This document shows positions 50,777-59,971 of a stretch of 64,000 nucleotides of DNA, one piece after another; within the stretch, counting starts at the first letter, position 1; each line of letters opens with the position of its first letter. The notes under the pieces are model-generated. The model saw only the letters and a program-made list of their open reading frames with translations. It was not told the DNA's origin and did no database searches. The stretch covers positions 1 through 64,000 of the forward strand of contig CAZDEO010000014.1 in the NCBI GenBank assembly GCA_964504445.1, in the 5' to 3' direction. The stretch comes from JACSRF01 sp964504445 (GTDB taxonomy: Bacteria > Chloroflexota > Anaerolineae > Promineifilales > Promineifilaceae). Position numbers and translations under genes: made by a program.

Positions 50777-53554
50777 ATGGCCGTCAACCATAGCGATCCC
50801 TTGAGTCAGGACATCCATTTGCTGGGCGACACCTTGGGGCGGGTCATTCGCCGCCAGGCCGGGCTGCCTCTCTTCGAGCTAGAAGAACGAATTCGCGCCC
50901 TGACCAAAGCGCGACGGGTAGATGAGCAGTCAGGGCTAGACGACTACTTGGCAGAATTGGTGACGGGGCTGGATGCGCATCAGGCAGAACTGGCGGCGCG
51001 CACCTTCACCCTCTATTTCGAGCTAATAAATTTGGCGGAAGAGCAGCACCGCATTTGGGTACTGCGGCAGAGGGAAAGGGAGGCGCACCCGCGCCCATTG
51101 CGCGAGTCCATTGCTACGGCCGTTGCTACCCTCAAACAAATGGGCGTAGACGAATTCGAGATGACCAACCTGTTGGCGCGACTGCATATCGAACTCGTCT
51201 TCACCGCCCATCCCACCCAGGCCAAACGGCGCACCGTCCTCTCCAAGCTGCGCCGCATCGGCGAGGCGCTCTACGAACTGCGCGTGCGCGACCTGGTGCC
51301 TTCAGAAGAAGCAGCCCTAACCCAGCGCATTGTGGCCGAAGTCACCGGCCTGTGGGTGACTGACCGCAGTCGCACCGACAAGCCTTCGGTTACTGACGAA
51401 GTGCGCACTGGCCTCTTCTACTTCGACACCGTGCTGTGGGAGGTATTGCCCGACATTTACGATAGTCTGGCGCAAGCGTTAGCCGCCCATTACCCCAATT
51501 TGTCTCTGCCCCACCACTTTTTAACCTTTGGTTCATGGATTGGCGGCGACCGGGACGGCAACCCCAATGTCACCGCCGATGTGACGGCCGAAACCCTGCG
51601 GCTGCATCGCGGCCTGGCGGTAGAAAAGCACCGCGCAGGCATGCGCACCCTGGATCGCTCCCTCTCCGTGTCGGATAAGCTGGTAAGCATTGACCCGCAC
51701 ATACAGGCGGAGCTAGACGCTGCCACCGCCCGCTCGGAACACGTCACCTTCTTGCAAAATCGCTACCCCAACGAACCGTTCCGCATCTGGTCGGCCAATT
51801 TGAAAGCAGACTTAGCCGAAGCGTCGCGGGGGGACATGGTGGCGCGGCTGAAGGGGCAAAGCAACCCACCGCTGCGCCTACGCCGGCGCGCGGATTTGCT
51901 GGCCCCGCTGGCGCTGATGGAGAGAGCGTTGCGGCAAATCAACTTGGGGCACATGGTGGACGCCGACCTGGCGCAAATGCTGCACCAGGCGCAGGTCTTT
52001 GGCGTACACACGGCGCGGCTAGATATTCGGCAATACAGCGAGTTCAACACGGCCGTTCTGCACCAACTCCTGCAATGCCTAAACCTACACCCCAGCTATG
52101 CCAGCCTACAACCACACGAACGCGCCACCCTGCTAGCCCGTCTATTACAAGAACCCATCCCCGACCTGCGCCAATTAACCAACCTCTCACCAGAAGCCCA
52201 AGAAACCCTGGCCCTGTTCCAGGTGTTGGGGCGCGCCGTCAACTTTTACGGCGTAGAGCTAATTGGCCCCTATATTGTTAGCATGACGCGGGGACCAGAA
52301 GACATCCTTGCGCCCATGCTGCTGGCCTACTGGCACGGCCTCTGCCTGCGTCCGGACACGGAGGCAGAAGGGCTGACCTTTGCGCCCCTGCTGGAAACGC
52401 GGGAGGATTTGCAGCATGGCCCGGCCATTATGACGGCGCTGTTTACAGACCCGGCCTATGCCCGACACCTGGCACGGGCGGGTATGCAGCAGGTGATCAT
52501 GATTGGCTACTCGGACAGCAACAAAGACGCGGGCTACCTGGCGGCCAATTGGGAGTTGTATCAGGCGCAGGAAGCGCTGGCAGAAACGTGTCGGGCGCAC
52601 GGGGTAACGATGACGCTGTTCCACGGGCGGGGAGGCACCATTGCGCGGGGTGGCGGCCCCACAAATCGCGCTATTTTGGCCCAACCTCCGGGGTCGGTAA
52701 ACGGCCGTATCCGCATCACCGAACAGGGGGAAATCATTGACGAACATTACAGCCGCCCCGCCATTGCCCGCCGCCACCTGGAGCAGCTTGTCCACGCTGT
52801 GCTGATGAACAGCCTGCCACCGCGCTATCACAAGCGCGCCCAGCCCAAACCAAAATGGCGCGCAGCCATGAACGACCTTGCCGCCATTGCCCTGCGTACT
52901 TATCGTGGCCTCATTTACGAATCGCCAGACTTGCTGACTTTTTGGCAGCAGGCCACGCCCATTGCCGAGGTAAGCCAAATGCACATTGGATCACGGCCGT
53001 CACGGCGCGCAGGCCAAGCTACTTTTGACAGCCTGCGGGCCATTCCCTGGGGCTTTAGCTGGATGCAAAGCCGCTTTGTGTTGCCCGGTTGGTACGGACT
53101 GGGGGAGGCGCTGGCGGAATACGGCCGTACCCCCAAACGGCTGGCCCGTCTGCAAACCATGTACCAAAAATGGCCCTTCTTCCGCACCCTCATCGACAAC
53201 GCCCAAATTTCATTGGTCAAAGCCGACATGGGCATCGCTCGCCTCTACGCCGGGCTGGTCGAAGACGCCGACCTGCGCCAGCGCGTTTTTAACCTGATCG
53301 CCAACTCCCACGACCTGACTTGCCATTGGATAGTGCAGATAACCGGGCAGCGCGAGATTCTGGATAACGACCCCACTCTTCAGCGCTCCGTGCGCCAGCG
53401 CAACCCTTACGTTGACCCGCTCAACTTTATTCAGGTAGCCTTGCTGCGCCGCCTGCGCCAGCTTCCGGAAGACAGCCCCGAGGCCGAAGACATTTTGCAA
53501 GCCATCTTCATTACCATCAACGGCATTGCTTCTGGTCTGAAGAATACGGGGTAA
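50777..53554 (+). CDS. ppc: Phosphoenolpyruvate carboxylase
   Basis: Fixes bicarbonate onto PEP to form oxaloacetate, replenishing the TCA cycle. The 925 residues include LVFTAHPTQAKRRTV with catalytic H145, GGDRDGNPNVT, the second signature MIGYSDSNKDAGYLAANWELYQAQEAL, and the FHGRGGTIARGGGPTNRAI glycine-rich loop. The C-terminal LRQRNPYVDPLNFIQVALLRRLR and final ING-SGLKNTG are normal. Length and motifs are complete. ATG follows GGAGGTTAATCC. Confidence 0.97.
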   Translation: MAVNHSDPLSQDIHLLGDTLGRVIRRQAGLPLFELEERIRALTKARRVDEQSGLDDYLAELVTGLDAHQAELAARTFTLYFELINLAEEQHRIWVLRQREREAHPRPLRESIATAVATLKQMGVDEFEMTNLLARLHIELVFTAHPTQAKRRTVLSKLRRIGEALYELRVRDLVPSEEAALTQRIVAEVTGLWVTDRSRTDKPSVTDEVRTGLFYFDTVLWEVLPDIYDSLAQALAAHYPNLSLPHHFLTFGSWIGGDRDGNPNVTADVTAETLRLHRGLAVEKHRAGMRTLDRSLSVSDKLVSIDPHIQAELDAATARSEHVTFLQNRYPNEPFRIWSANLKADLAEASRGDMVARLKGQSNPPLRLRRRADLLAPLALMERALRQINLGHMVDADLAQMLHQAQVFGVHTARLDIRQYSEFNTAVLHQLLQCLNLHPSYASLQPHERATLLARLLQEPIPDLRQLTNLSPEAQETLALFQVLGRAVNFYGVELIGPYIVSMTRGPEDILAPMLLAYWHGLCLRPDTEAEGLTFAPLLETREDLQHGPAIMTALFTDPAYARHLARAGMQQVIMIGYSDSNKDAGYLAANWELYQAQEALAETCRAHGVTMTLFHGRGGTIARGGGPTNRAILAQPPGSVNGRIRITEQGEIIDEHYSRPAIARRHLEQLVHAVLMNSLPPRYHKRAQPKPKWRAAMNDLAAIALRTYRGLIYESPDLLTFWQQATPIAEVSQMHIGSRPSRRAGQATFDSLRAIPWGFSWMQSRFVLPGWYGLGEALAEYGRTPKRLARLQTMYQKWPFFRTLIDNAQISLVKADMGIARLYAGLVEDADLRQRVFNLIANSHDLTCHWIVQITGQREILDNDPTLQRSVRQRNPYVDPLNFIQVALLRRLRQLPEDSPEAEDILQAIFITINGIASGLKNTG

Positions 53555-53605
53555 CTACTGGGTTATGATTGGTTCAACCTTCGGAGGTTAACCCAATCTC
53601 AGTAT

Positions 53606-53666
53606 ATCGAAACGAGGTATCCGATTTCTCCGAGAAATCGGATACCTATTCCCTGGGTATTTCGAT
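53606..53666. repeat. Perfect 15-bp hairpin nested in an outer 7-bp inverted repeat
   Basis: AGGTATCCGATTTCT, a CCG loop, then its exact reverse complement AGAAATCGGATACCT (53615-53647). Outside it ATCGAAA (53606-53612) pairs with TTTCGAT (53660-53666). It lies between the convergent ppc and ABC permease genes. There is no T run on either side, so it is either a factor-assisted stop or a dispersed palindromic repeat. Confidence 0.75.
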
Positions 53667-53687
53667 CTGCTGAATCTACGCTCATCC

Positions 53688-54491
53688 CTAATACTGCGCC
53701 AGGCTGCCATCTTGACGAGCCTGATTGACAGCATAGCGAAAAAGCAGCAACGACAGGGGAAACAGCGTCACGCAGAAAAGTAGCAGCGCCAGCAAATCGG
53801 GGGCCAATTCAGCCCAGGTTGCGCCATTGAGCAACGCAAGACGCATGGCCTGCAAGCCGTAGGTAATGGGCAGCAGCCGGGCCAATAGTTGCAGCCAATC
53901 GGGCAAAATTTCAATGGGGTAGTAAACGCCGCCAATAAGATTTGCCAGATTGCCAAACAGCGCCGTAATGGGATCGCCTCGCTTGATGACCATGATAATG
54001 CTGGCGGCCATAATGCCCATGCTGGCAAAGGCAATAATTGCCAACAGCAGGCTAACCAGGGCCGCAAGTACGTTTGCCTGGCTCAGATTCACGCCCAGCA
54101 GCAGCACGCCAATGAGTAGGTACACGAGAACACGAAAAGTGGTATAGGTATAGCTCCACAGGGCAGACCCTACAATGAGTAAGGAAACCGGCGTGGGGGT
54201 CATCATCATCGCTTCTAGGGTGCCAGTAGTCTGAGACTGGCGCAGGGCATTGGCAAAACCGGTCAGCCCTGTGCTGAAGTAGCCGCCAAAAGCGATACCG
54301 ATGAGCACGAAGGCGAAATAATCGCCATTGTATGCGTTCAGCAAGGGAGCCGCACTTTCATTAATCAATTGGGCCAGGAAGTAAAAGATAAAAACGCGGA
54401 AGAAGATGCCGCCAATGCTAATCAGAAAGCCCAGCCGGTAGCTGGTTTCAGTATAGAAATCGCGAACAAGGAAGGCAAGCAGGGCAGTCAT
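53688..54491 (-). CDS. ABC-2 type transporter permease
   Basis: A 267-residue membrane protein with six hydrophobic segments and the ABC-2 pattern: RQSQTTGTLEAMMMTPTPVSLLIVGSALW in the cytoplasmic loop and LIGGVYYPIEILPDWLQLLARLLPITYGLQAMRLALL before the last helix. It exports an unknown substrate (drug, polysaccharide or lipid). It is the last gene of a three-gene minus-strand set, ATPase, small protein, permease. Confidence 0.88.
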   Translation of the reverse strand: MTALLAFLVRDFYTETSYRLGFLISIGGIFFRVFIFYFLAQLINESAAPLLNAYNGDYFAFVLIGIAFGGYFSTGLTGFANALRQSQTTGTLEAMMMTPTPVSLLIVGSALWSYTYTTFRVLVYLLIGVLLLGVNLSQANVLAALVSLLLAIIAFASMGIMAASIIMVIKRGDPITALFGNLANLIGGVYYPIEILPDWLQLLARLLPITYGLQAMRLALLNGATWAELAPDLLALLLFCVTLFPLSLLLFRYAVNQARQDGSLAQY

Positions 54492-54612
54492 CAGTAAACG
54501 GTTATCGCTAAGAGGCGCATATCATCATGCATAGACATAGCAGATTTTAATGCATTCACCGCTTTCTGCTAACTGATTATCGTAAATGAATGGTGGTTAT
54601 TAACTGCTGGGG

Positions 54613-54999
54613 CTAGCTGGAGCGCAGAGCAGACCAGTTGAAGGGAAGGGTCTGGCTGGCGAAATACACTCGCGCCGACACAGCCAGATCAAACTCCAGG
54701 TAGCCGCTGAGAGGGCCGGGTTCGAGCTGGAAAATGAGTAAGGCGCTGCCGTTGGGGTTGTAATTATGGATGCGGGTGTAGAATTCTTCCTCAAACACAT
54801 GGGAGGGCAAGCTGACGGCCTGGCGATATTTGTGTACACCGAAGCGAAGAAAATCGCTGTGCAGGGGAGAATCGAGTGGGGCTTGAATGAGCAGGGGGAT
54901 GGCGCCACGGCCGTTCTGCCGGTAACCATTTATAGCCATGATAGAGAGTTGATGGTGATGTTCACAAAGAAAATCGTCTAGAAGTTGCCGAATGTGCAT
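54613..54999 (-). CDS. Uncharacterised 128-residue protein between ABC ATPase and permease
   Basis: I do not recognise the family. The sequence (MHIRQLLDDFLCEHHHQLSI...) is soluble-looking. It contains NPNGSALLIFQLEPGPLSGYLEFDLAVSA, suggesting a beta-rich fold, and a motif HNYNPNGS. ATG at 54999 is used because the upstream extension is low-complexity and runs into the ATPase gene. Its position, 82 bases after the ATPase and 121 before the permease on one strand, suggests cotranscription. Confidence 0.55.
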   Translation of the reverse strand: MHIRQLLDDFLCEHHHQLSIMAINGYRQNGRGAIPLLIQAPLDSPLHSDFLRFGVHKYRQAVSLPSHVFEEEFYTRIHNYNPNGSALLIFQLEPGPLSGYLEFDLAVSARVYFASQTLPFNWSALRSS

Positions 55000-55081
55000 G
55001 AATAAGCTCAAAAGTGATTTTGGTTGATTGTTGCACGTCTGCACACTGCACGTGAAAGACACGTAAAATTTTACCACGAAA

Positions 55082-56053
55082 TCAAATTTTCGTGAAATGA
55101 GAAAATACTTCTTCGAGGGTTGGGGAGCGAGTTTCAATCTGGTGGATGGGACAGTGGTACTGGTGGAGGTGGGCAAGCACGGCCGTTAACCGTCCATCTC
55201 CTTCGGCCGCCTGGAAGGTGAGCCGGTTTTGCTGTGGGGTCACCGTTTCGGTATCCACAGTGTAGTGGGTGTGGAGGTATTGGCGTACGGCCGTTTCCAC
55301 TTCGCCCACCGTCAATTGGTAAACACGTTGCGGGCGCAGTTGCTCGCGCAGCGCCTCTGGGCGGCCTACAGCCCGAATGCGCCCCTGGTGCATTAGCGCC
55401 ACCCGGTAGCACAGCTTCTCCGCCTCCGCCAGGTCGTGGGTGATCAAAAATACCGTCATCTCGCGCTGGTCTTGCAAATGGCGAATGAGGTCGTGGAGCC
55501 GTTGGGTAGCGGTGGGGTCCAGGCTGCGGCTTGGCTCGTCGAGAAAGAGGATGTGGGGGTGATGGAGTAAAGCGCGAGCAATGGCCAGCCGCTGGCGCAT
55601 ACCGCTGGAGAAGCTGCTAAAACGGCGGTCGGCCACGTCTAGCAAATCCACATCGGTCAACACTTGCTGAATACGCTGCCGGGCAGAACGGCCGTTTAAC
55701 CCATGCAGGGCCGCGAAAAAGTCCAGGTTGCGCCGCGCCGACAGCCGCCAAAAGAAGCTGCGCTCGTCGGAGACCACCAGCCCCACGGCGGCGCGAATGG
55801 CGCCAGCCTGCGCTAATTCATGCCCGGCAACCCGCGCACTGCCTGCGGTGGGCTGGATAAGAGTACAAAGCATTTTAACCAAGGTCGTTTTGCCCGCGCC
55901 GTTGGGACCCAGCAGGCCAAAGAGTTCGCCGGGGGCAATGGTCAGATGCAGATCGGAAACGGCCGTTACCGGCACGACCCGCGACAGACGCCGCCACCCT
56001 TCAGGTTGGTCATACACCTTACTCAATCCTTGCGCTTCAATCGCCCACTCCAT
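55082..56053 (-). CDS. ABC-2 type transporter ATP-binding protein
   Basis: A 323-residue ATPase of the drug/polysaccharide exporter type, with Walker A LLGPNGAGKTTLVKML, Q-loop LVVSDERSFFWRLSARRNL, signature FSSGMRQRLAIARALL (slightly variant), Walker B ILFLDEPSRSLDP and the His switch in LITHDLAEAEKL. The C-terminal 100 residues are the accessory domain of this class. ATG at 56053 is used; an in-frame TTG at 56059 has an AGGT site closer to it and is an alternative. Confidence 0.9.
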   Translation of the reverse strand: MEWAIEAQGLSKVYDQPEGWRRLSRVVPVTAVSDLHLTIAPGELFGLLGPNGAGKTTLVKMLCTLIQPTAGSARVAGHELAQAGAIRAAVGLVVSDERSFFWRLSARRNLDFFAALHGLNGRSARQRIQQVLTDVDLLDVADRRFSSFSSGMRQRLAIARALLHHPHILFLDEPSRSLDPTATQRLHDLIRHLQDQREMTVFLITHDLAEAEKLCYRVALMHQGRIRAVGRPEALREQLRPQRVYQLTVGEVETAVRQYLHTHYTVDTETVTPQQNRLTFQAAEGDGRLTAVLAHLHQYHCPIHQIETRSPTLEEVFSHFTKI

Positions 56054-56135
56054 GGCCAAAGTCTACCTGGGAGTGGGCGAGTTTGCGAGTTTGCCACTAT
56101 CTTGCACACTCCTCGCCCCCCTGCCCCCGTCCCGC

Positions 56136-56141
56136 TATAAT
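56136..56141 (+). promoter_or_regulatory. TATAAT -10 box, 6 bases before the pentapeptide-protein ATG
   Basis: A perfect TATAAT hexamer ends exactly 6 bases before the start codon, with no ribosome site, suggesting a leaderless transcript. Confidence 0.6.
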
Positions 56142-56147
56142 TCCCTC

Positions 56148-56537
56148 ATGGCCGAACTCAATCGCAAAGAAATCATTATGGTGCTAAACGGCAACCGCAA
56201 TTTTGGCGGTCTAGACCTTTCCGGCATCAACCTCTCCGGCATGGACCTGACCAAAGCCTCCTTTTACCGCACCAAATTGGGCCGGGCAAAGCTAAAGCAA
56301 GCCAACCTGCACGGGGCAAACCTGACCGGCGCCAACTTACAGGCAGCCGATCTGCGTCAGGCGGATTTGCGGCGGGCGACGCTGCAGGGCACCAATTTCC
56401 GCAGCGCCAATTTACAGGGGTGCGATTTGCGGGAAACAGCCATAGCCCAAGCTAATCTCGATCTGGCCCGCTACGACGACCACACCCAATGGCCCTCCGG
56501 CTTTGACCCTCTCAAGGCTGGCGCAGTCAAAGCATAA
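56148..56537 (+). CDS. Pentapeptide-repeat protein
   Basis: A 129-residue protein whose residues about 20-105 are A(D/N)LXX repeats (LDLSGINLSGMDLTKASFYRTKLGRAKLKQANLHGANLTGANLQAADLRQADL... in about 16 units), predicted to form a right-handed quadrilateral beta-helix. The N-terminal MAELNRKEIIMVLNGNRNF and C-terminal WPSGFDPLKAG caps are common in cyanobacterial and Chloroflexota members. Function unknown; some relatives mimic DNA and bind gyrase. It has its own promoter and is divergent from the ABC ATPase. Confidence 0.85.
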   Translation: MAELNRKEIIMVLNGNRNFGGLDLSGINLSGMDLTKASFYRTKLGRAKLKQANLHGANLTGANLQAADLRQADLRRATLQGTNFRSANLQGCDLRETAIAQANLDLARYDDHTQWPSGFDPLKAGAVKA

Positions 56538-56580
56538 GCCAGTCTGGTATTCAGATAGTCCGATAGTCTCAAGAAAAGAC

Positions 56581-56601
56581 AGCTAAAAGCTAACAGCTAA
56601 G
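56581..56601. repeat. Three-copy heptamer AGCTAAA/AGCTAAC/AGCTAAG
   Basis: Three in-register 7-base units end 7 bases before the M16 peptidase ATG; the last supplies the AAGGA ribosome site. Confidence 0.5.
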
Positions 56602-56608
56602 GAACGCT

Positions 56609-58003
56609 ATGCCGAACCATTTACCCGTCACCAAAACCACCCTGGACAACGGTCTCACCGTCATCCTTAAAGAAATGCACCACGCCCCTGTCGCCAGCTT
56701 CATGATCTGGTACCGCGTGGGCAGCCGCAATGAAGTGCCAGGCCTTACCGGCGTCTCCCACTGGGTAGAGCACATGATGTTCAAAGGCACGCCCACCTTC
56801 CCCGGCAGCCAGCTAGACCGCATGATTTCCCGCGAAGGCGGCCATTGGAACGCCTTCACCTGGCTAGACTTCACCGCCTACTACGAAACCATGCCCTCTA
56901 ACCGCATTGACCTGGCTCTGCGCCTGGAAGCCGACCGCATGACCAATACCCTCATGACGCCGGAGGCGGTGGAGTCTGAACGCACCGTCATCCTCTCCGA
57001 GCGGGGCATGTATGAGAATGACCCGCGCTTCAACCTGAATGAAGAGCTGACTTCTGCCGCTTTTCGCGTGCATCCTTACCACCATGAGGTTATTGGCGAC
57101 GAGGCAGATTTGCGCAGCATGACGCGAGAAGATTTGCTGAACCATTACGGCCGTTACTACGTACCGAATAACGCCATTGTCGTGGTGGTGGGCGACTTCA
57201 CCACAGCGGACATGCTGGCGCGCATTAACGACCTGTTCGGCGGCATTCCGGCGGGTGAGGCGGCCCCGCTCATCGCCCGGCAGGAACCGCCGCAAAAGGG
57301 GGAGCGCCGCATCATCCTGCACGGCCCAGCCGACGCGGCTTACCTCACCCATGCTTACAAAGCGCCGGCCGCCAACCACCCCGACTATTTTGCCCTGACC
57401 CTGCTCAATGCAGCCTTTGCCGGGGGCAGCAGCCTGGGCATGTTCGGCGGAGGAGGCACCAACAAGAGTTCGCGGCTGTACAAAGCCCTGGTAGACACCG
57501 ACCTGGCGGCGGCGGCTTACGGCAGCCTGGGACCAACGCGAGACCCGTTTTTGTACACCATTAACGCAGTGGTGCGGCACGGCCGTTCCCTGGCCGAAGT
57601 AGAAGCCGCCCTAGAAGCAGAACTGGCGCGATTGGCCAGCGACCCCATCACCCAAGCCGAGCTGGACAAAGCGCTTAAGCGGGCCAAAGCGGAATTTGTA
57701 ATGGCCGGGGAAAGCATCACCGGGCAGGCGCAGCTTTTGGGCATGGCAGAAGCTGTGGTAGGCGACTACCGCTGGTTTGAAACCGTGCTAGATCGCCTGA
57801 GCCGCGTGACGCTGGCCGACCTGGAGCGGGTGCGCCATGCCTATTTGCACAAAACCAACCGCACGGTGGGCTGGTACCAACCCGTGGCCAGCGGCACACC
57901 AGGCAACCCTGGACTGGCATCAAACAACCCACCGGGCACTCCCTCGCCCCTGCCGCCATTCAAAAATTCAAGTAAATTCACGCTGGGTAACCCTCTATTT
58001 TGA
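56609..58003 (+). CDS. M16-family zinc metallopeptidase (catalytic subunit)
   Basis: A 464-residue insulinase/mitochondrial-processing-peptidase-like protein. The inverted zinc motif HXXEH is intact (H51-W-V-E54-H55 in GVSHWVEHMMFKGT), with the distal Glu in ILSERGMYENDPR. A second M16 domain (C-terminal half, GGGGTNKSSRLYKALVDTDLAAAAYGS) completes the fold. No signal peptide is evident. The non-catalytic M16 homologue lies 2 kb downstream on the same strand, separated by a phosphatase gene, so together they may form a heterodimeric protease. Confidence 0.92.
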   Translation: MPNHLPVTKTTLDNGLTVILKEMHHAPVASFMIWYRVGSRNEVPGLTGVSHWVEHMMFKGTPTFPGSQLDRMISREGGHWNAFTWLDFTAYYETMPSNRIDLALRLEADRMTNTLMTPEAVESERTVILSERGMYENDPRFNLNEELTSAAFRVHPYHHEVIGDEADLRSMTREDLLNHYGRYYVPNNAIVVVVGDFTTADMLARINDLFGGIPAGEAAPLIARQEPPQKGERRIILHGPADAAYLTHAYKAPAANHPDYFALTLLNAAFAGGSSLGMFGGGGTNKSSRLYKALVDTDLAAAAYGSLGPTRDPFLYTINAVVRHGRSLAEVEAALEAELARLASDPITQAELDKALKRAKAEFVMAGESITGQAQLLGMAEAVVGDYRWFETVLDRLSRVTLADLERVRHAYLHKTNRTVGWYQPVASGTPGNPGLASNNPPGTPSPLPPFKNSSKFTLGNPLF

Positions 58004-58068
58004 ATTGCTGTGCCGCCATTCCCTTGCCGCATACCGTTAAAGAATAAGTAGTGTTAGAATACACTCCC

Positions 58069-59895
58069 ATGGTCACAGAACCGGTTCTGATCAACACGCT
58101 TAACGCCCTTAACCAGATTACGGCGACGCTTAACCAGGCGGAAAACACCAGCGCCGCGCTACAGGGTGCGCTGGTTCAGCTTATCAAGCTTATGGCGCTA
58201 AAAACCGGGTGGCTCTTCCTGCGCGATCCGGAAGCCCAGGGCCGCTGGGCCGGTCGCGGTTTCGTGCTGGCGGCCTTTCACAATTTGCCACCCGCCCTAG
58301 CCTTGGAAAGCCCGGACGCCTGGAACAAAGGCTGCGCCTGCCAGACCTTATGCCAGGAAGGTCAGCTTAACCAAGCGTACAACGAGGTGCGCTGCAGCCG
58401 CCTGCGTGAAGCCAGTGGCGAACGCCGTGGCCTAAACGTTCATGCCTCTGCGCCCCTGCACTCCAGGCAGCAGATTCTGGGCATTTTGAACGTGGCCGCC
58501 CCGAACTGGGAAGCCTTTACCCCCGAAGCATTGGCCCTGCTCACAAACGCCGGGCTGCAAATGGGTATCTTTCTCGACCGTGCCCGCCTCTTTGACCTGC
58601 TGCAGGAGCAGCGCATTGATGAACAACTGGCTTTGCTTAATCTGTCGCGGCAATTGTTGAGCCTCTCGAACTTGCCTGATTTACTGCATTACCTGGCAGA
58701 GGAGGTGCGCCAACTGCAGGCGGTGGATGCCTGCGCCATCTTACTAGCCAGCAATGAAGATGATTTTTTGTATTTCCAGGCAGCCAGCGGCTGGGTCTCA
58801 GATCCGGTGGGCAATGGTTATCGGATTCCCGTTGCGGGCACTGGTTCCGGACAGGTGCTGCAAACCCAACAGCCTCTGGTTTGGAATGGGCCAGATGAAA
58901 TTCCGCTGATGAGCCAATCACCGATGCTTTCCTGGCTGCGGCAGGAAGGGTTCCAAAGTGCGGCTATTGTGCCCCTAGTGGCAAACGGCCGTTCCATTGG
59001 CACCCTGGTGGTAGATACCCGTGACCCTCGCATCTTTGATGAAGGGGAAATTCGCTTTTTACAGCTCATGGCTAACCAGGCGGCCATTGCCATTGAAAAG
59101 ACACGGCTGCGCGAGGAAGAGCTGGCGCGGCACCGCATGGAGCGAGAGTTGGCCGTGGGGCGGCAAATTCAGCTGAGCATGCTACCCCGCTCCAGCCTGG
59201 TGGTACCGGGCTGGCAGTTTGCCGTAGAGTATGAAGCGGCGCGGCAGGTGGGCGGTGATTTTTATGATTATTTCTTCATTCCAGGTCACGAAAATTTGCT
59301 GGGCGTGGTGATTGCCGACGTGTCGGACAAGGGGGTTCCCGCCGCGCTGTTTATGGCCTTGAGTCGCACGACTATTCGCAGCAATGCGCTGCGCGGGCGC
59401 CCGCCGGCTGAGGCGCTGAACTGGGCTAACCGCTTTATTTTGGAAGACAGCCAGTCAGATATGTTTTTGTCGGCTTTTTATGCCACGTTGGATACGGGCA
59501 ACGGCCGTTTCACCTACGCCAATGCCGGACACAATCACCCGCTCTGGTGGCAACAAGCCACCCAAACGTTCACGCCGCTGCAGTCTGCGGGTACCGTGCT
59601 GGGCGTGGTGGCCGATTTGCACCTGGATCAGCACGTCATTGACCTGGCACCGGGCGATGTCTTGGTACTCTACACCGATGGCGTGACGGAAGCAATGAAT
59701 GACGACTTGCAGGAGTTTGGTACGGCGCGGTTGATTACGGCCGTGTCCCACATGCTGCATCAGCAGCCTCACGCCACGGCTGACCAACTGGCAACGGCCG
59801 TCCTCCAGGCTGTCCATGCTTTCATCGGGGACGCCAGCCAGCACGACGACTTCACCCTCCTGATCATGCGCCGCGATCCGGCCCCCGCACCCTGA
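58069..59895 (+). CDS. GAF-domain SpoIIE/RsbU-type PP2C phosphatase
   Basis: A 608-residue signalling phosphatase. Two GAF domains (about residues 20-185 and 200-355) are followed by the coiled linker ARHRMERELAVGRQIQLSMLPRSSLVVPGWQFAVEYEAARQVGGDFYDYF. The PP2C core has the metal-binding acidic residues in VIADVSDKGVPAALFMALSR and VLYTDGVTEAMND. RsbU-like proteins dephosphorylate anti-anti-sigma factors in partner-switching; no such partner gene lies nearby. ATG at 58069 is used; an in-frame GTG at 58051 would add six residues. Confidence 0.9.
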   Translation: MVTEPVLINTLNALNQITATLNQAENTSAALQGALVQLIKLMALKTGWLFLRDPEAQGRWAGRGFVLAAFHNLPPALALESPDAWNKGCACQTLCQEGQLNQAYNEVRCSRLREASGERRGLNVHASAPLHSRQQILGILNVAAPNWEAFTPEALALLTNAGLQMGIFLDRARLFDLLQEQRIDEQLALLNLSRQLLSLSNLPDLLHYLAEEVRQLQAVDACAILLASNEDDFLYFQAASGWVSDPVGNGYRIPVAGTGSGQVLQTQQPLVWNGPDEIPLMSQSPMLSWLRQEGFQSAAIVPLVANGRSIGTLVVDTRDPRIFDEGEIRFLQLMANQAAIAIEKTRLREEELARHRMERELAVGRQIQLSMLPRSSLVVPGWQFAVEYEAARQVGGDFYDYFFIPGHENLLGVVIADVSDKGVPAALFMALSRTTIRSNALRGRPPAEALNWANRFILEDSQSDMFLSAFYATLDTGNGRFTYANAGHNHPLWWQQATQTFTPLQSAGTVLGVVADLHLDQHVIDLAPGDVLVLYTDGVTEAMNDDLQEFGTARLITAVSHMLHQQPHATADQLATAVLQAVHAFIGDASQHDDFTLLIMRRDPAPAP

Positions 59896-59971
59896 GGTTG
59901 CGCGACGCTTTGCCAAGGACTATGATCAGCACCCTGCTCTCAACAACATCTAACTGCAACTTTGGAGATTC

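Noticed and set aside
51195..51230. HPTQ instead of HPTE after the catalytic His of PEP carboxylase
   Set aside because: HPTQ is common in known active PEP carboxylases, so it is not a defect.
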